Assembly (NCBI GenBank): GCA_024803745.1
Contig: JANJXV010000101.1
Location: forward strand, 1,257,001-1,321,000
Source of the DNA: Megascapheus bottae
Taxonomy: Eukaryota; Chordata; Mammalia; Rodentia; Geomyidae
Reading direction: 5' to 3'
DNA length: 64,000 nt
Both the position numbers and the translations under genes were made by a program. How positions within the stretch are numbered: the stretch's first letter is position 1; each line of letters starts with the position of its first letter. Positions 11,181 through 22,490 of this stretch are shown in pieces. The notes below the pieces were generated by a model. The model searched no databases. It saw nothing but the letters and a program-made list of their open reading frames with translations, and was not told where the DNA came from.

Positions 11181-11526
11181 GAGGCTGGTGCTCCAAGGTT
11201 GAGGGGTAACTTAAAAAAAATAATCCAACTAACTGAAAGAATGACTGGTGCAGCCAGGAGCAGAATTCAAATTTTGGAGCTCTATTCTCCCAGCTGGGCA
11301 CTTAAGAGTTTGGCTCGTGTGGTGGTGGCAGTTCACGGAGAGTTCAAATCCCCTCACAGACACGTGTGGGTGAATAAGTGGCATAGTCTTTCTTTCTTCC
11401 AAGTGCTTGATAGAAGCTTCCAGATGTATGGGGGTGTGCATAAGAGAGCCTCGAGTGCTCCACTCTCGATGGAGTCTATAAATATGCATGTTGGGTATCA
11501 TGAATCATTTAGAGCTGGCTTGGTTG
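11181..11526. other. Unassigned stretch between microsatellites
   Basis: Unique-looking sequence with no recognised repeat or domain. It forms the middle of a 181-codon open frame whose ends lie in simple repeats. I do not regard it as coding. Confidence 0.4.
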
Positions 11527-11535
11527 CTTTTCTTT

Positions 11536-11591
<56 letters not shown>

Positions 11592-11632
11592 TCCCTTCCT
11601 TCCTTCCTTCCTTCCTTCCTTCCTTCCTTCCT
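11527..11632. repeat. (CTTT)n/(CCTT)n pyrimidine tract
   Basis: 106 bases of pure pyrimidine: CTTT repeats up to about 11592, then CCTT repeats. Tetranucleotide arrays of this length are expected to vary in length between individuals. Confidence 0.95.
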
Positions 11633-12112
11633 GGCTATCTAACTTTATTCTTGAAACTTCTTGCTAAGTTTGAAAGGACACTAAGGCGGAGAGAAATGTA
11701 GTTACCAGCGAGCTTGAGGCTTAGGGGTGAACACTTGGGCTCTTTCACCACTTTCAGAATTTGTTATCTCCGCTTATTTCGCTTTGGACTTTGAGTTTAC
11801 TTCCCCTCGTGGGGGCTCTGTCTCCACGTCAGAACAAAGGGATACTAAGTCCACGCAGTGTGTGGATATAAAACACTAGTACAGCAGACAGAAGGAGCAC
11901 GCAGAATGGCTGGCCTCCTTCCTTTCCTCGTATGACTCTAGTCCACAGCCAAATCTAACTACATCATACGACAGCCAGGCCTCAAAGGTTAGCAATTACC
12001 AGTCAATAAATATTGCTCAAATAGAAAGTAATGGAGGAAGCTGCTTCTGACAGGGTCTCAGTCAAGCTATGCTACAGTAAGAAAACACTAAGTCTGTTGT
12101 TTTCATATCCTA
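11633..12112. other. Unassigned stretch
   Basis: No recognised repeat or gene. Confidence 0.4.
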
Positions 12113-12204
12113 TGCTCTCCCTTCTTCCTCCCTTTTTCTCTCTCTCTCCTTCCCTCCTTTCTTCCCTCCCCCCTCCCTCCCTCCTCCTCCTCTCCTTTTC
12201 CCTC
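12113..12204. repeat. C/T-rich tract
   Basis: Pyrimidine-rich, with CTCC, TTCC and CTCTC runs and few purines. It lies at the A-rich-tail side of the minus-strand SINE that follows, so it may derive from that tail on the opposite strand. Confidence 0.8.
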
Positions 12205-12421
12205 TCCCTCTCTTCTGGTGTAAGACTTGAACCCAGAACTTCACATATGCTAGCCAAACATGGGACTACTTGTGTCACACCCCATCCCTAGATACTGATT
12301 GTTTTATTTTTGTGTTTTTGGAGACAGAGTCCCTCTACTACCTTTATCTGAGTTGGCCTTGGTCTTGTGATTCTCTCAAGTAGCTGGAATGACAGATTTG
12401 TGGTACTATACCTGGCTATCA
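12205..12421 (-). mobile_element. B1-dID-like composite SINE
   Basis: The plus strand reads AGACTTGAACCCAGAACTTC, ATGCTAGCCAAACATG, then TTTTTGGAGACAGAGTCCCTC, TTGTGATTCTCTCAAGTAGC and ACTATACCTGGCT. Reversed, this is a B1-like left unit followed by an ID-like right unit. It is old and diverged. Similar elements lie at 18898, 21440 and 63127. Confidence 0.6.
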
Positions 12422-13917
12422 TAAATAACCTCTTCCATCCTCATACTTTGTGTTTGCCTGGATAGCTTTGTCACCCCCCTCCAGTCCACCCCCAGGGTGT
12501 TGTTCTAGAAACTGCCATCATAGAAAAAAAAAACATTAACCTACCATCGATGGTCCACAGGTAAACACCTGACCCAATCAGAGTCCTCCTCTGAGATCGG
12601 GATACTGGGAACTTGTATTGATTGTATTGGTTTGCCAGATCAGCTTGAGACCTGCTGATATCTGTGTCTACTTTCACATGGACACATAGATATCATATGA
12701 TATTCTCCCACAGAGGAGTGGAGAATGCCAGTCTAAGTGAAGAGATTGGGTAGGAAAAGGCGATTCAAAGATAAGACGAATTGATAGAAGAGGTGGGCGT
12801 GGAAATGTGGAAAAGTCCCAGTTTCCACTCAGACACATGACCTGCTCACGTGCCTTCCACGAATCACCCCAGTATTCTGATTTCCTGAAACTCACCATGT
12901 TTCTGTCACAACCAAGAGTCAAGGTCTGCCAACTTTAACGTTTTGGTTAAGTTCAAAATAATTTCAAATTACTCTTTTATTTCAGATCATTTCCATGTGA
13001 ATTCTTGCCCACTAAGAAAACAGGAAGAATGGTTTTCTAGAACCATCCACTCACCCCCACCCACCTACCTACAGAGTATACCTCACTCAGACCAGTGCCC
13101 CAGCTAAGGACTGGAAGCTACTCTGTCTACATTCTAACAGCTGGCTCCTAGTGCCTCTCCTGAAGGAATGGCTTCTATCTGTCACTGCATGTGGGCTGGT
13201 TCAGTTTGGAATTGGAGTGGGGGAGAGTGAGGGATAGTTTAGAACCAGAGCGGAAGATCTCCTTTCAAGCAACTGACCTCACTCAATGAGAACAAGGAGA
13301 GCCAGCAAGGTCAGTATGTGAACTTGGCCTATATCCAAGGAACATATACAGTCTCCACTCAAACCTTTCTGTCTGGAATATAATAGGCCCTGAGAGACAG
13401 CCTATGAGCCAGTGAACTTGACCCCAACAGCCATCCTTCACTTTTCTCACCTCCAACACCCTCCCCCGCAAACTTCTTCCCTCTCCATTAAGTGTCCCTG
13501 GCCCTAAAGCTGTCACACCTTCCCAGGAAAGGAATCATTTCTAGTTTCATGTTGCATAATATGAAGCAAGGATTTGAGGACAATGGTTTCAAATCTAATT
13601 ATGGTACTACATGGACCTCCTGTCTGACCTCGGCTTTCAAGATCAATACAGATGTTTTGTCTGTTTCCATCATCTGGGTAGTTTTCAAACCAAAGTTAAG
13701 TTTACTCCCAGGTTCAGTGCTGAGTCTTTCTAGAAGAGAGCCCTTCCATATAGAAAGGGCACACTACCATCTAATGGGGCATCTTGGCCTTCAAAACTTT
13801 CTGGTAGGATCCATGTTCCCAGCCACCCCCTCTCCTCCCCCCCCACAGATGGGCACTAAAAATATTTGTAGGGTGAATTAAAGGGAACGAAGGTAGTTAG
13901 AAATTTTGTTAGTGTAA
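12422..13917. other. Mostly unassigned; MIR-like scrap near 13562-13700
   Basis: At 13562-13640 the series GAAGCAAGGATTTGAGGACA, TTTCAAATCTAATTATGG and CTCCTGTCTGACCTCGGC weakly follows the MIR core pattern. The rest has no recognised repeat. Open frames (129 codons at most) overlap this repeat and lack any domain. Confidence 0.35.
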
Positions 13918-14138
13918 ACTGGGTACCAGTGGCTCATGCCTGTAACACTGGCAACTCAGGAGGCTGAGATCTGAGGATCTGAGGTTCAAAGTCAGCCCAG
14001 GCAGGAAAATTTATGAAACTCTCATGTCTAATTAACACTGTGGCTTAACCAGAGAGTTCTAAGCATCAATCAACCAATCATTCAGTCAGTCAATCTAAGG
14101 GTCAGCACCCAGGTTCTGAGTTCAACACTCAGTTCTGG
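13918..14138 (+). mobile_element. B1-Geo dimeric SINE
   Basis: CTGGGTACCAGTGGCTCATGC, CAACTCAGGAGGCTGAGATC and TTCAAAGTCAGCCCAGGCAG form the B1-like half. TCTAATTAACACTGTGGCTTAA and AGCACCCAGGTTCTGAGTTC form a damaged Geo half with internal CAAT-rich sequence. The 3' end (CAGTTCTGGC) passes directly into a TG/CA tract. Confidence 0.8.
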
Positions 14139-14212
14139 CATGTGTGTGAGCATACTTTTGTGTGTGCGCGCGTGTGTTTATGCATGTGTACACACACACG
14201 CACACACACATA
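14139..14212. repeat. (TG)n/(CA)n tract at a SINE tail
   Basis: Alternating purine-pyrimidine sequence with TGTGTGCGCGCGTGTGT at 14161-14177 and then GCATGTGTACACACACACG. It is contiguous with the 3' end of the preceding SINE. The GC-alternating core favours Z-DNA. Confidence 0.9.
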
Positions 14213-14239
14213 ATCTTAACAGAGCATACATTTTTTTTA

Positions 14240-14665
14240 AAACCAGGTTCAGAAAAGTTGGATGTCTTGCTCAACATCACACAGCTCATGTGGCAAGATT
14301 GGAACTCTAGGTAATCAGTGGTTGATCACCTATTACTGGTGTCCTGCTTGACATGGAGGCTAATAATGCTAACATTCATTAACTCTACCAAGAATCTCAT
14401 AATTTAAAAGAAGACCAAGGGATGAGTACATTTGTATAATGGTTACTACTGATTGCCATTATTGACTGAGTTTCGTGCCTGTAACCCCATCCTCCCATGC
14501 ATATACATTCTCATGTAATCCGTCTTAGAATGGTATGAGAGGACAGATGATACTTTACAAGTAGGGAAACTGAGGCACAGAAAGTTCAGTTGTTTCGCCT
14601 GGGTCACCACACAAGTCCACAGCCACTCAGTAGCTGGACCAAGGTAGACCCCAGAGACCTGTGCT
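14240..14665 (-). repeat. MIR fragments
   Basis: Two pieces resemble MIR read in reverse: TCTTGCTCAACATCACACAGC (14263 onward), and GTAGGGAAACTGAGGCACAG, CACCACACAAG, CACTCAGTAGCTGGACC (14561-14640). MIR is an ancient tRNA-derived SINE found in all mammals. These are inactive fossils. Confidence 0.55.
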
Positions 14666-14716
14666 CTTTGCCTTGAGCATTGACATCCCCAGGCATAAGA
14701 TGGGAAGCACGATCTT

Positions 14717-14930
14717 CAAGAACCATTTTTTTGCCAGTCCTGGGCCTTGAACTCAGGGCCTGAGCACTGTCCTTGGGCTTTCTCAAGGCTAGAGCTCTAC
14801 CTCTTGAGTTACAGCACCATTTCTGGCTTTTTTCTATGTATGTGGTACAGAGGAATTGAACCCAGGTCCTTGTGCATGCTAGGCAAGCACTCTACCACTA
14901 GAGCACTCCTGGCCCAAGAACCATTTTTTT
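14717..14930 (-). mobile_element. IDL-Geo SINE with perfect 16-bp target duplication
   Basis: A full dimer: TTGCCAGTCCTGGGCC, CTTTCTCAAGGCTAGAGCTC, TATGTATGTGGTACAGAGG, GAATTGAACCCAGG and CACTCCTGG at the head. CAAGAACCATTTTTTT is repeated without mismatch at 14717-14732 and 14915-14930, marking the insertion site. An intact duplication and low divergence point to a recent insertion. Confidence 0.95.
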
Positions 14931-15385
14931 AAGGCAGGCTGTACATCCAGTGTCCTGCATGGACTGCCAGGAGATGCAGCAAACCCAATGGACTTGATAA
15001 GACTCAACCTCAAACCTACCAAGTGCCCATGCCATGTGGTGGACACACAGAGGGCAGGTCAAAGAGGGAAACAAAGAGACCTATGCCAGCGTGAACTGGG
15101 TGGAAGCCACAGGAAGACCACAACGGCACAATGCACAGAAGTAACTCCCATTACTCTGCTGAGACTCTGGGCATTCATCACAGCAGAGCAAGAAATGGGG
15201 TGCCCAGGACCTAGAAAAGACCCAGGACCCTAGCAGCAGACAGCGTTGGAGCCTTTCACCTGGAAGGTCTTTGGAGCCATTTGGATTCCTTTTCCAATGA
15301 TCTTCCTGGTGTGATAATACACATTCTCATTCACACATTGCCTTGTGGATCCTTCTTGATGTTCTTCCCTTACGTGGAATGCCAG

Positions 15386-15600
15386 AAAACATACTGACCA
15401 CCACAGGACAGGGTGGCCCAATGGCATTGTCTAGCATACACAATGCCCTGGGTTCAATTCCTTAGTACACAGAAAAAGCCAGAAGTGGTGTTGTGGCTCA
15501 AGTGGTAGAGAGCTAGCTTTGAGAAAGCTCAAGGACAGTGCCCAGGCTCTGAGTTTAAGCGCCAGGACTGGCAAAAAAAAAGGAAAAAACAACTGACCAC
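15386..15600 (+). mobile_element. IDL-Geo dimeric SINE
   Basis: The tRNA-like left half (GGTGGCCCAATGGCATTGTC, CCTGGGTTCAATTCC) has a degraded A box. The Geo half (AAGTGGTGTTGTGGCTCAAG, CTCTGAGTTTAAGCGCCAGG) ends in GACTGGC and an A run. Flanks AAAACATACTGACCAC (15386-15401) and AAAAACAACTGACCAC (15585-15600) are a one-indel target duplication. Confidence 0.9.
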
Positions 15601-15879
15601 ATAGAAGGTACTTAACAAGTGTCTACTGGTTGGCCAAAGGACTGCCCACCCAGGCCTACCTGGCACTGGTCATTTTAGAGCTGTCTAAGGAATCGATTTT
15701 ATTTCAAACAGGTTGTAAGATACTATTTTCTTTTCTTTTCCTTTTTACTCTTCCTTGACAATGAAGTGCCTTTGAAAGTTCCTAAGTGATAGATACTATC
15801 CTACAATCAAATGTTACCCTGCTGTTTGATATCTATTCAAATCCAGTCTGGGCTAACTCTCATGTGCCAGATGCTTGGG

Positions 15880-16050
15880 TTGAACTAAGTTTGCTGAATC
15901 TTCAAAACAACCCTGAAAAGGGGGGGGGAAGAGAAGTGGCAGGGGAGGGGGAGGAAGGGGGAAATTCTATCGTCTGTTTTCCTAGATAAGGGAACTGAGG
16001 CACGTGCGTGAGTTTATTTGTTCACAACATGGTGGACCTGAACTTGAGCA
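15880..16050 (-). repeat. MIR-like fragment with G run
   Basis: AATCTTCAAAACAACCCTGA and TAGATAAGGGAACTGAGGCAC follow the reverse-strand MIR pattern (minus-strand tail with the 'gaaactgaggc' motif). A run of nine G residues at about 15920 interrupts it. Confidence 0.5.
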
Positions 16051-18039
16051 CATAAGTGAGTTCACCAGCTCATAAATGGCTGGGTAAAGGTTTCACCTCT
16101 GTTCTCTTTGCCCCAGAGCCCTGGCTCTGTCACCTCCATAGAAGCTCCTGGAAATGTCTTGGTGATAAACATCCAGATGACCATGGCTGTGATAACTTTG
16201 TACTGGCCAACACCTATCACCTTGCTCTATCCTATGTAGGTGTCCACCTCATCACTTAAAAGAACAACTTCATTTGCTCAGCAGAGCCTCTGTGAAGCAA
16301 AGTTCTTTTTTTTTTATCCTGAGGAAGAAGCCGAGACTAACAAGGTGGAGACTTGATCTCCACAGGGATGGGAGTTCAAGTCACAACCAGTGGCCTCTAG
16401 ATCAGATGCCATCTACCTGGTTGGGAGTGGAGGCTCCAATCTCAGCGCACCACTCTCAGCTCAACCCATCCCATCCCTCCTCCACCCAGAAAGAACAAAA
16501 GGAAACCTTCCCTGGAAGCACCAAGCAAAGATGTCAGCATCCTGTGTCACCATAGCAACCAGCCCTCCTCCATCTCCTCAGGAGGAGGGGGGGGGGGAAG
16601 CAAAAGTCAAACTGAGCCTCCTGTGGAACATTCTGTGGGTAAACACCAGGACCAGTGTGTTTGGGCCTCTGTTTTCTCACGTCAATAGGGTGAATCATTC
16701 TTGGAACAGGGGCTGGGAAGCTGACCAGGTTCCTAAGTAGATAAGGTTAATGGTGCTCTTCCAGAGATGGCGGGGTCACTTTGAAAATTAATCCTGTTTT
16801 ATTTTATTTTCTTTCCTCTAGAATGTGGGCTTATACATGAGCAGATTCAAAATCAGAGAAGAGAAGCCAACAGCAGTTCCTGGCAAGGGATCTGTAAGCA
16901 TTACCACATCCCCTTTTAGGCTGACATCATCTTATTGCCCATCTCTTGGCAAGGTCTTGTCAACTTGAAGATTGGCAGATAGGAGAAAGAACACAGCAAG
17001 AAACCAAGGGATGTGAAAGCTTGGTGCCACTGTGTTCACAATGTCTAACCTGAGTCCTGGTGGAGGCCTTGCTCATTCCTAGTCTAGTTACAGACTGCAG
17101 CTATGAGCAATGATTTGGTTTGGGGCTCAGGGGTTGTTGGGGGGAGTGCTTTTGTTGCCAATATTTGATCTTGGTAGGAGAGGACGTGGAAGCTGAGGTT
17201 AGAAAGACAAGAAGCAGTAAGCTATAGGACCATGTAGAAAGAACATCTCAGACCAAAGTCATAAGCAGGTTCCAGGGTAATAACTACTCTCTCTGGATGG
17301 AAGTGGGTAGTGGGCTCTATAAGAGAAGTGTGGGGGTGGGGGGTATGGATAGGACATGGAAACTGTGGTGGAGGGGGGAGTGAACTAGGAATGTGATGGA
17401 AGTTTTATGCTAAATATTGTGTGAAGTCATTGGCAAATTCTAAGGCAAAGCAAAGGGAAGGGGCTATGTTATTCTCAGAGCCTGGCCTATATAACCAGTA
17501 CTCAAACATGGGATGAATGAGCTGAGATAATGCACAGAAGTGTTTTTCAAGCAGTGAAGTATTGCAGAAAATTTTGAGATCACAAAACTATTGCAGACTT
17601 CTAGGTAGCAAGGAGGGAAAGCGAGAAGCATCTGATTCGTAGAACACCCCATCCCTGTGAAAATCACTCCGAGCCACATCAAGATGCAAAGCTGGCAAGA
17701 GCCCCACCCACACAGACTTCTGAAGAAATCACCAGCAAGGAATTCTTTCTTGTCCACCAGAGACAGAACAGGAAGGTGAAGAAGGGCAGGGCAGGGGGGT
17801 GGAGAGGGAAATCCCTGAGAGCTGTGATCTGTGTGGCTCTGGTGTGGAGGAAGTAGGTTCTAATGAAGTACTGACTTCCCCACTGACCTCTTCTCCACAA
17901 TGCAGCTGCTTTATTAGAGCCACTTGGTGGCTGGGATAGCCAGAGTTGTGACTGAAGAAGGAATGAACAGTGGGACCTTGTTGCAAAGAAGATGTGAGCT
18001 GGAAAGTGGGGGGAAGGGTAGTTCAGGATACAGGGTGTG
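16051..18039. other. Unassigned stretch
   Basis: No recognised repeats or exons. It includes G runs near 16588-16598 and 17323-17345. Open frames (130 codons at most) overlap one another on both strands and have no domain content. Confidence 0.4.
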
Positions 18040-18074
18040 CCACACACACACACACACGCACACACACACACACA
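18040..18074. repeat. (CA)n microsatellite
   Basis: CACACACA repeat, about 35 bases, with one CG interruption. Confidence 0.95.
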
Positions 18075-18589
18075 GAGCAGCAGTTTGGAGCAGTAGAAAT
18101 TTTGTCCTTTGGCTCATGTTGAATGTGCTGTTTGGAAATGCCATGCTAAGGAATCCATGGTTGTAACAAATTCATGGATACATTTTCACTTTCATGTCAG
18201 GGAGACAAAGAGCTGGACTCTGCCCACGCTTAGCTATAGCCGGCAGGTTTCAGCACTCTGGACAGCAGCCAGGCGGGTTCATCAGCCCTCCCTTAGGTGG
18301 TGATGAAGATTCACCAAGACTCCCAGGCTCAATGGGGAAAGCCAGGAAAACCCACCCATAGTGTCAATTGGCAAACATCAAGCCTTGCCTGACCCTGTTT
18401 CCATTTCCAAGAGAATTAAAGAGGAATTAAAATCCAACAATCTGGGATATAGGAAAATAATTTCTTACCGTACTTGCACTAAAATTACATGGAAAGTGCA
18501 CATATTTTCAAAAGATTTATGATGAGAAAGAGGAGGAAAAACTCTAAAAAGCAGTTGGTAGGCTGTCAATAAAACTCAAAGAAACATGA

Positions 18590-18780
18590 ACTTGTTGAGA
18601 AGTGGTTAAATAAATGGAACTACCTTCATATGGTAGAATACTATGCAGTCATTAAAACTGTTTCCAAAAACTCAACAATGACCTGGAGAAACACTTCAAG
18701 TACCAATTTTGAAAATGAGGGCTTTTTAAAAACAATATATAATGCAGAATCTCAATCTATGCATGAATGTTCACAATAGC
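18590..18780 (+). mobile_element. L1 (mammalian L1M-type) 3' fragment
   Basis: AAGTGGTTAAATAAATGGAAC, TATGGTAGAATACTATGCAG and TCATTAAAACTGTTTCC follow the well-known L1 passage 'taaataaattatggtaca...ggaatactatgcagccatt'. No reading frame survives. It is interrupted downstream by pyrimidine-rich DNA and a SINE. Confidence 0.7.
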
Positions 18781-18897
18781 TTAATTCCTTCCTTTCTTCT
18801 CTCTTTCCTTCCCTTTCCTCTTCTCCCCTTTCTCCACCATCCCTCTTCACCTCCCTTCTCCCCTCTCTCCTCCTCCCTTCAGCCCCTCCCATTTTCT
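18781..18897. repeat. C/T-rich tract
   Basis: TTCC-, CTCC- and TCTCC-rich sequence with few purines, adjoining the minus-strand SINE that follows on its A-tail side. Confidence 0.85.
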
Positions 18898-19065
18898 CTA
18901 GGGTTTGAACTCAGGGCCTTTCAATATGCTATGCAAATGGCATACTACTTGAACCATGCCCTTTTTTTGTTGTTGTTTTTAAGATAAGGGCTCACTTTTT
19001 TTGCCATCTTTCTATCTATACTTCCCAGGTTGACAAATGTGTACCACCATTACTATCTTTGTCAA
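18898..19065 (-). mobile_element. B1-dID-like composite SINE, degraded
   Basis: TAGGGTTTGAACTCAGGGCC, ATGCTATGCAAATGGCATAC and AAGATAAGGGCTCAC are the ID-like right unit in reverse. The B1-like part is fragmentary (CTTCCCAGGTTGACAAATG). It is the same old family as at 12205 and 63127. Confidence 0.55.
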
Positions 19066-19204
19066 GACGATGTCTTAAACTTCCTGCAGGGCCAGCATTG
19101 AACTATATATAATCTTCCCAACCGATGCCTATTGAGTAGCTAGATAGTGGGCAGCAGACCCTACACTAGACTATCAGCTTTGTACATGCTGTATGATTCT
19201 GTTT

Positions 19205-19440
19205 ATATACCTTTTTGAAAATTATAATTACATATGCACTTATGGGGTACAAAATGGTATGAGCGTTGGATGACTAAGTCAAGCTAATTAATAGAGGAGT
19301 TGTCTCAAAAGTGTTCAGGGAGTTTTTGTGAGAGCATTTGCAAATGTACTCTCAGTGATCTGGAAATGTACCTATGCTCAAGTATTAGCTATTTCACCAG
19401 GTTCTGTAACAGATCTCCAAAATGAATAATAAATAATTCA
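19205..19440 (-). mobile_element. L1 3' UTR-like fragment
   Basis: AATTATAATTACATATGCAC, TTATGGGGTACAAAATGG and AAGTCAAGCTAATTAATAG resemble the reverse strand of an old L1 3' UTR ('cttatggggtacaatgtgatg...caagctaattaacatatcc'). It is non-coding and ancient. Confidence 0.5.
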
Positions 19441-19634
19441 TGCTTACTCCTTCTGTCTAACCAAGGCTTTATGCCTTATGATTGGCCAATGGCAAGACTA
19501 AAGAGAAGCAAATTGGAGTGTTCCAGAGCCTGCAGATGGAGTAGAGGTTGTGAGGACTGGGGCAACACCAGGGTGTTGATTTCTGTATTTGGGTTTTGTC
19601 TGGCCCATGCCTGTATGTGTCAGATAAAACTACA

Positions 19635-19639
<5 letters not shown>

Positions 19640-19721
<82 letters not shown>

Positions 19722-19763
19722 TCTCTCCCTCTCTCTGTCTCTCTCTTTCTCCCACCCCCTGTT

Positions 19764-19857
<94 letters not shown>
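19640..19857. repeat. Long (CT)n - (CT)n - (CA)n compound microsatellite
   Basis: Pyrimidine-only sequence at 19640-19736 is followed by an interruption containing CCCACCCCCTG, a second (CT)n block at about 19770-19826 and (CA)n at 19827-19857. Apparent proteins of alternating Ser-Leu or Arg-Glu over this tract are artefacts. Confidence 0.97.
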
Positions 19858-19859
<2 letters not shown>

Positions 19860-21439
19860 CCATGCACCAAGCAGCTCATGCTAAATGATGGTCAATGCTC
19901 AATCAATCAAATCTGTGACCAGGGAAACCTTATTTTACACAACCAATGTAAATTTCTTGGTGTTGAGGTTGTGTCAAGGTTATATTCAATGGCACAGTGA
20001 AAAAACTGAGCCAAGGGCACGAGAGACGTCTTTTTTTTTCTTTTTTTCAAACTTCTTACAAGCCTATAATTGTTTCAAAGTTAAAAGTTAAGGGTAGCAG
20101 TACATGCTAAAGACACCTCAGTTTTGCTTTAAAAGATTAAAGAAAAAGAAATGCAAATTTTAGCTGAAAGGAAACATTTCATTATATTAACTGTGATGGG
20201 GATTTTTTTTGAGAGTTAATGGAATAATGGTCATTTACATATTCTTTCTTACCCATATTTTCTTTTCTAATTTTCTAGGGTAAATATATATCACTGTGGG
20301 AATCCCAGAGGGATTGAGGAATATTTGATGGAGGAAAATAAATACATGCCAGGCAATAAAAACATATAACTATTATTTGTTTAAAAAGAGACTGACTAAA
20401 AATGTATAAAAGGCAGAGAAGAAAAAACACTGGAAATACAAAAATTTAAGAGCAAAATGGAATTATCCGTTAAACACAATGGGAAACCATGGGGTCTAAA
20501 ACCAATGCTGTGCAGGACCAATGCAAAAACCTTGCTCAGAAGACAGTCAAAGAACAATGAGACAAAATCATCATCAATAAAACAGAAGATGTGGGGAACC
20601 AAATTTAGAGATTCAGCATGCCGCCAACTGGTGTTTCTAAAAAGCAACCCTTTAAAAAAAATAGGACAAAATCAGAGAGATAAAATGGAAAAATACCTTC
20701 CACATTTCTGGATGACCCAAATTCATCATTTGAATAGAGACCATGAATGCCACTCGTTAGAAATAATCCCATAACTGTTCTAGAATTTCAAGGGCAAATT
20801 CAAAAGTTTGTTCCACATAGCTGGGTGTAGCAAGCTACAACAAGACAGCACACAACAAGATGGCTTACCTAGAAAGACTAAAATGCCACACTGGGCTCAC
20901 ACTTTTCTCCTACAGCATTAAGTTTGAGGAGGGAGGGTTTATTTTTCTTCTCACCCACTGCATTTCTAAGTGGCTCATGACAACCACCTCGACCCAGCCA
21001 CCTCGATAACCAGCAGTAAAATTTATTAAATAAAACCACTGCTCATTACTGATTAAATCAGCACAAAACCCACTTGCCTCAGTATAACTTTATAATATCT
21101 CCAAACAGTGGCTATCAGCATAGGAATAGATGGTCTTAGCCCCTGTTATCATGCACAGTATGGCTATTTTGCTCAACTTGAAGGGTTCTGCTAAATAAGG
21201 GACTAAGAAGAAAATGACCCTTGCTTCTCTGAGATGTAACTGCCTCCTTAGAGAGCAAAGGAAGATTGGAAATCCTAAGTATATTCCAAAAGTGAGAAGT
21301 TACAAAACCACTGGGGCGACATGTGTCTATGCATTTGAAAGGGAACGATTAGGACACCTAAAAAAAAAAATTCTTTCACGGGAGCAGTAACAACATTGAA
21401 ACAAAAACATCCACAAGTGAATGGGCAACACACACACAG
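19858..21439. other. Unassigned stretch
   Basis: No repeat family recognised. A 105-codon frame at 20457-20774 (plus) begins with ATG and is lysine- and asparagine-rich; it matches no protein I know. Its composition follows the local A richness. I do not call it a gene. Confidence 0.4.
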
Positions 21440-21725
21440 GGTTCACACTTGCTATGTGAAAGCATTGCACTTGAGTCAGGCCACCAGCCCTTTTTGCATG
21501 GGTTATCTTTGAAGATAAAGGCCTGCTTTCTGCCTTGTAGCAGCCTGGACTGTGATCTTTCTATCTGTGCTTCCCCTGTGGCCAGGATAATTGGCATGTA
21601 CCATTGAATTCAGCCACTTGAGATAAAGGCTCAGACTCTCCCCTCCTCCTCCCCAGGGCTGGCCTCAAACCACAATCCTCCTATTTCTCACTCCTAAGTA
21701 GCAAAGATCATACCCTGCCTGGCTG
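21440..21725 (-). mobile_element. B1-dID-like SINE fragments
   Basis: AAGCATTGCACTTGAGTCAGG and CACCAGCCCTTTTTGC are ID-like right-unit sequence. CTCAAACCACAATCCTCC, CTCACTCCTAAGTAGC and CATACCCTGCCTGGCT are a reversed B1-like left unit. The middle is rearranged. Confidence 0.5.
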
Positions 21726-22403
21726 AAAAGGAGCATTATTTAGGATCAAATGGGAGATAATTTGTAACAAAAAGTGTATGAAAGTAACTCTACAAGCTGG
21801 GGTTATACACCATCCTTATTTTCTCCTTCTTGGCCTGCTCTTATTATATAACTTTTCCACAATTTATTTGTACTGCTTTTATAATCAAGCAGGGGGGAAA
21901 AAGCCATGTTATTTTTGAAGAAAGCAGGATCTCAGAGGTCACAGTGACTTTATGCTATTTGTCCTCTGTGCATCTGGAGAAATAACTCTTTGATTTTGGC
22001 CCTAGGCACTTTGAACATATGAGCACAAGACCTACGAAAGGTTTATTCTGGGACAAGTCAGCACAATTGCTCTCAGTCCTGAAGACGGACAATTCTCAAA
22101 CCTTCTGTCCTTGCTCGGGGTCAGTGCGTCCATCCACCTACTCATCCATGCAAAGAGAAATGACTAGAGAAGGAGCCGGGTGCTCTGAGCACCCCCAAAG
22201 CAGATCACGCCACAGCAGCAAGACAAACATGCAAACAAACACAGCCCCGTGTGAATTAGAATACATAGGACAGTCAAGGCATGCAGCCATGTGGAAGAAA
22301 AAGAAGGGTGTCTGGAATATTCATACAGTATTATTAGCCCTGGGTCTTGAAGGATAGAGAACCAGGTGGGTGGGCGAGGTGGAGAAGATATTCACGGTGC
22401 AGC
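21726..22403. other. Unassigned stretch
   Basis: No repeat or gene recognised. The longest frame is 112 codons with no domain. Confidence 0.4.
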
Positions 22404-22490
22404 ACACAGAGAAAGAGAGAGACAGAGAGACAGAGAAACAGAGAGAGAGACAGAGACAGACAGAGACAGGGAGAGAGGAAGGAAGGAGAG
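22404..22490. repeat. (GA)n-rich tract
   Basis: GAGAGACAGAGAGACAGAG-type purine-rich simple repeat of about 85 bases. Confidence 0.9.

Noticed and set aside
11097..11642. 181-codon plus-strand open frame
   Set aside because: Both ends lie in simple repeats: Gly/Glu/Arg-rich at the start and Phe-Leu-Ser repeats from the (CTTT)n tract at the end. No domain in the middle.
16561..16600. CTCCTCCATCTCCTCAGGAGGAGG hairpin and G run considered as a terminator or regulatory hairpin
   Set aside because: Short purine/pyrimidine mirror sequence followed by a G run. There is no transcription unit nearby and nothing to support function.
19471..20000. Open frames of 134-137 codons with Ser-Leu and Arg-Glu repeats
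   Set aside because: They are translations of the (CT)n/(CA)n microsatellite on both strands.
20457..20774. 105-codon Lys/Asn-rich frame starting at ATG
   Set aside because: Composition follows the A-rich DNA. No similarity to a known protein could be recognised and no retrocopy hallmarks are seen.
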